Assembly (NCBI GenBank): GCA_023429545.1
Contig: JAEYUU010000272.1
Span: forward strand, 1 to 6,902
DNA length: 6,902 nt
Reading direction: 5' to 3'
From: Verrucomicrobiota bacterium
Lineage (GTDB): Bacteria > Verrucomicrobiota > Verrucomicrobiia > Verrucomicrobiales > Verrucomicrobiaceae
The notes under the pieces were generated by a model. The model worked only from the letters and a program-made list of their open reading frames with translations. It was not told the DNA's origin and did no database searches. Numbering within the stretch: position 1 is the first letter of the stretch; each line of letters begins with the position of its first letter. This document shows positions 6,272-6,902 of the stretch, piece after piece. The position numbers were made by a program, and so were the translations under genes.

Positions 6272-6902
6272 ATGCCCTGGTCCCCTGCCCTGTCGAGTCT
6301 TCTCGGGTTCGCGTGGTCGTTGCTGGCGCTGTCGCCCGCCACACCCTGCCAAGGCGAGGAGTTGGCGCGCATCGTCCCCTCTGCCAGCATCACTCCTGAC
6401 ATGCTCAAGGAGAAACGCTCGGAGTATCGGATGACGCTGACCGAGCTAACTACGAAACGCCATGCGTTGCAACTCCGTTACGCATCCGGTGATGGGATCG
6501 CTAAAACGGAAACGATCGCTGAGGCACGCTCACTCCTGATGAAGTCGCTGCTCACGGAAATCTTCCCGGCATGGGATGGCACCGCTTGGGACTTCAACGG
6601 CATCTCCGAGGTTCCTGGTGAAGGCGCCATCGCGTGCGGGTATTTCGTGACTACCACGTTGCGTGATGTGGACATCAAGCTGCCGCGCATCAAGCTCGCG
6701 CAGCAACCTTCGCAGACAATCATCCGCAGCCTGTGTGAGGAAAAGACGATCCGCGTTTTCTATGAGAAGCCGCTTGAGACCATCGTTACTTATCTGGAGC
6801 AGCATGGTCCCGGCATCTACATCGTGGGTCTCGATTGCCATACAGGTTTCGTGGCGCATGACGGCGCCAGCACGGCCTTCATCCACTCCTCCTACTTTCG
6901 AC
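6272..6902 (+). CDS. Secreted cysteine-hydrolase-like protein, cut by the right edge
   Basis: An open frame from the ATG at 6272 runs 210 codons to the right edge with no stop, so the C-terminus is missing. The N-terminus is signal-peptide-like, with a hydrophobic core at about 9-20 (SLLGFAWSLLAL) and then SPATPCQGEE. It is not a convincing lipoprotein, since Pro precedes the Cys. Residues 40-95 are charged and helical. The rest has the order expected of a papain-like or NlpC/P60-like hydrolase: GAIACGYFVTTTLRD (118-132), with Cys122 as candidate nucleophile at a helix start; LPRIKLAQQPSQTIIRSL (137-154); and GIYIVGLDCHTGFVAHDG (181-198), with His190 as candidate base, followed by FIHSSY. The C-G-Y-F and D-x-H-x-G-F motifs support a catalytic role by inference; no named family or substrate is assigned. 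Codon use and conserved-looking motifs favour this frame over the antisense readings. It is divergent from the ThuA-domain gene. Confidence 0.7.
   Translation, partial: MPWSPALSSLLGFAWSLLALSPATPCQGEELARIVPSASITPDMLKEKRSEYRMTLTELTTKRHALQLRYASGDGIAKTETIAEARSLLMKSLLTEIFPAWDGTAWDFNGISEVPGEGAIACGYFVTTTLRDVDIKLPRIKLAQQPSQTIIRSLCEEKTIRVFYEKPLETIVTYLEQHGPGIYIVGLDCHTGFVAHDGASTAFIHSSYFR

Noticed and set aside
6272..6350. Lipoprotein signal on the right-edge protein
   Set aside because: The only Cys near the hydrophobic core is preceded by ATP, with Pro at -1, which does not fit a lipobox.
6097..6408. N-terminal extension of the ThuA-domain gene to an upstream start at 6408
   Set aside because: It would bury the signal peptide behind 104 residues of low-quality sequence and overlap the divergent plus-strand gene.
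6478..6886. Minus-strand open frames opposite the right-edge gene
   Set aside because: The plus-strand frame has a signal peptide and CGYFV/HTGF-type motifs and remains open to the edge; the minus-strand frames lack such features.

Overview
The window is GC-rich, lacks strong Shine-Dalgarno sequences, and encodes a set of exported proteins: a twin-arginine Gfo/Idh/MocA oxidoreductase, a secreted ThuA-domain protein, a DUF4175-like membrane protein with a Gln/Gly/Met-rich tail, and a secreted metalloprotease-like protein. This combination is typical of the Verrucomicrobiota (PVC group). The assignment rests on gene families and style, not on a marker gene, so it is an inference. No rRNA, tRNA, CRISPR array, transposase or phage gene was seen.

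Layout, left to right. Positions 1-171 (minus) hold the N-terminal 57 codons of a gene that runs off the left edge. Positions 172-293 are a short intergenic region with imperfect AGTnnnC heptad repeats arranged as two inverted blocks. Positions 294-2243 (minus) encode a large DUF4175-like membrane/coiled-coil protein. Positions 2358-3353 (minus) encode a secreted protein with an HEFFH zinc site and an NSNGIPD motif. A hairpin terminator at 3484-3517 separates this from the next unit. Positions 3551-4957 (minus) encode the Tat-exported Gfo/Idh/MocA oxidoreductase, and 5116-6096 (minus) a secreted ThuA-domain protein. After a 175-base divergent intergenic region, 6272-6902 (plus) holds the first 210 codons of a secreted, probably cysteine-hydrolase-like protein that runs off the right edge.

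How the genes may work together. ThuA followed by the oxidoreductase on the same strand recalls the thuA/thuB pair of rhizobia, where a ThuA protein and a GFO-family dehydrogenase act on trehalose-type disaccharides. Here both carry export signals, so an analogous envelope-located sugar oxidation step is a reasonable guess; the substrate cannot be read from the sequence. The DUF4175-like gene and the truncated gene after it may belong to a MoxR/DUF58/VWA-type envelope operon, as is common for this family, but the partner gene is too short here to prove it. The metalloprotease-like and cysteine-hydrolase-like proteins look like independent envelope or secreted enzymes.

There is no clear new multi-gene system. 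The points most worth a second look are the inverted heptad repeats at 183-298, the exported ThuA/oxidoreductase pair, and the incomplete C/H hydrolase-like gene at the right edge.
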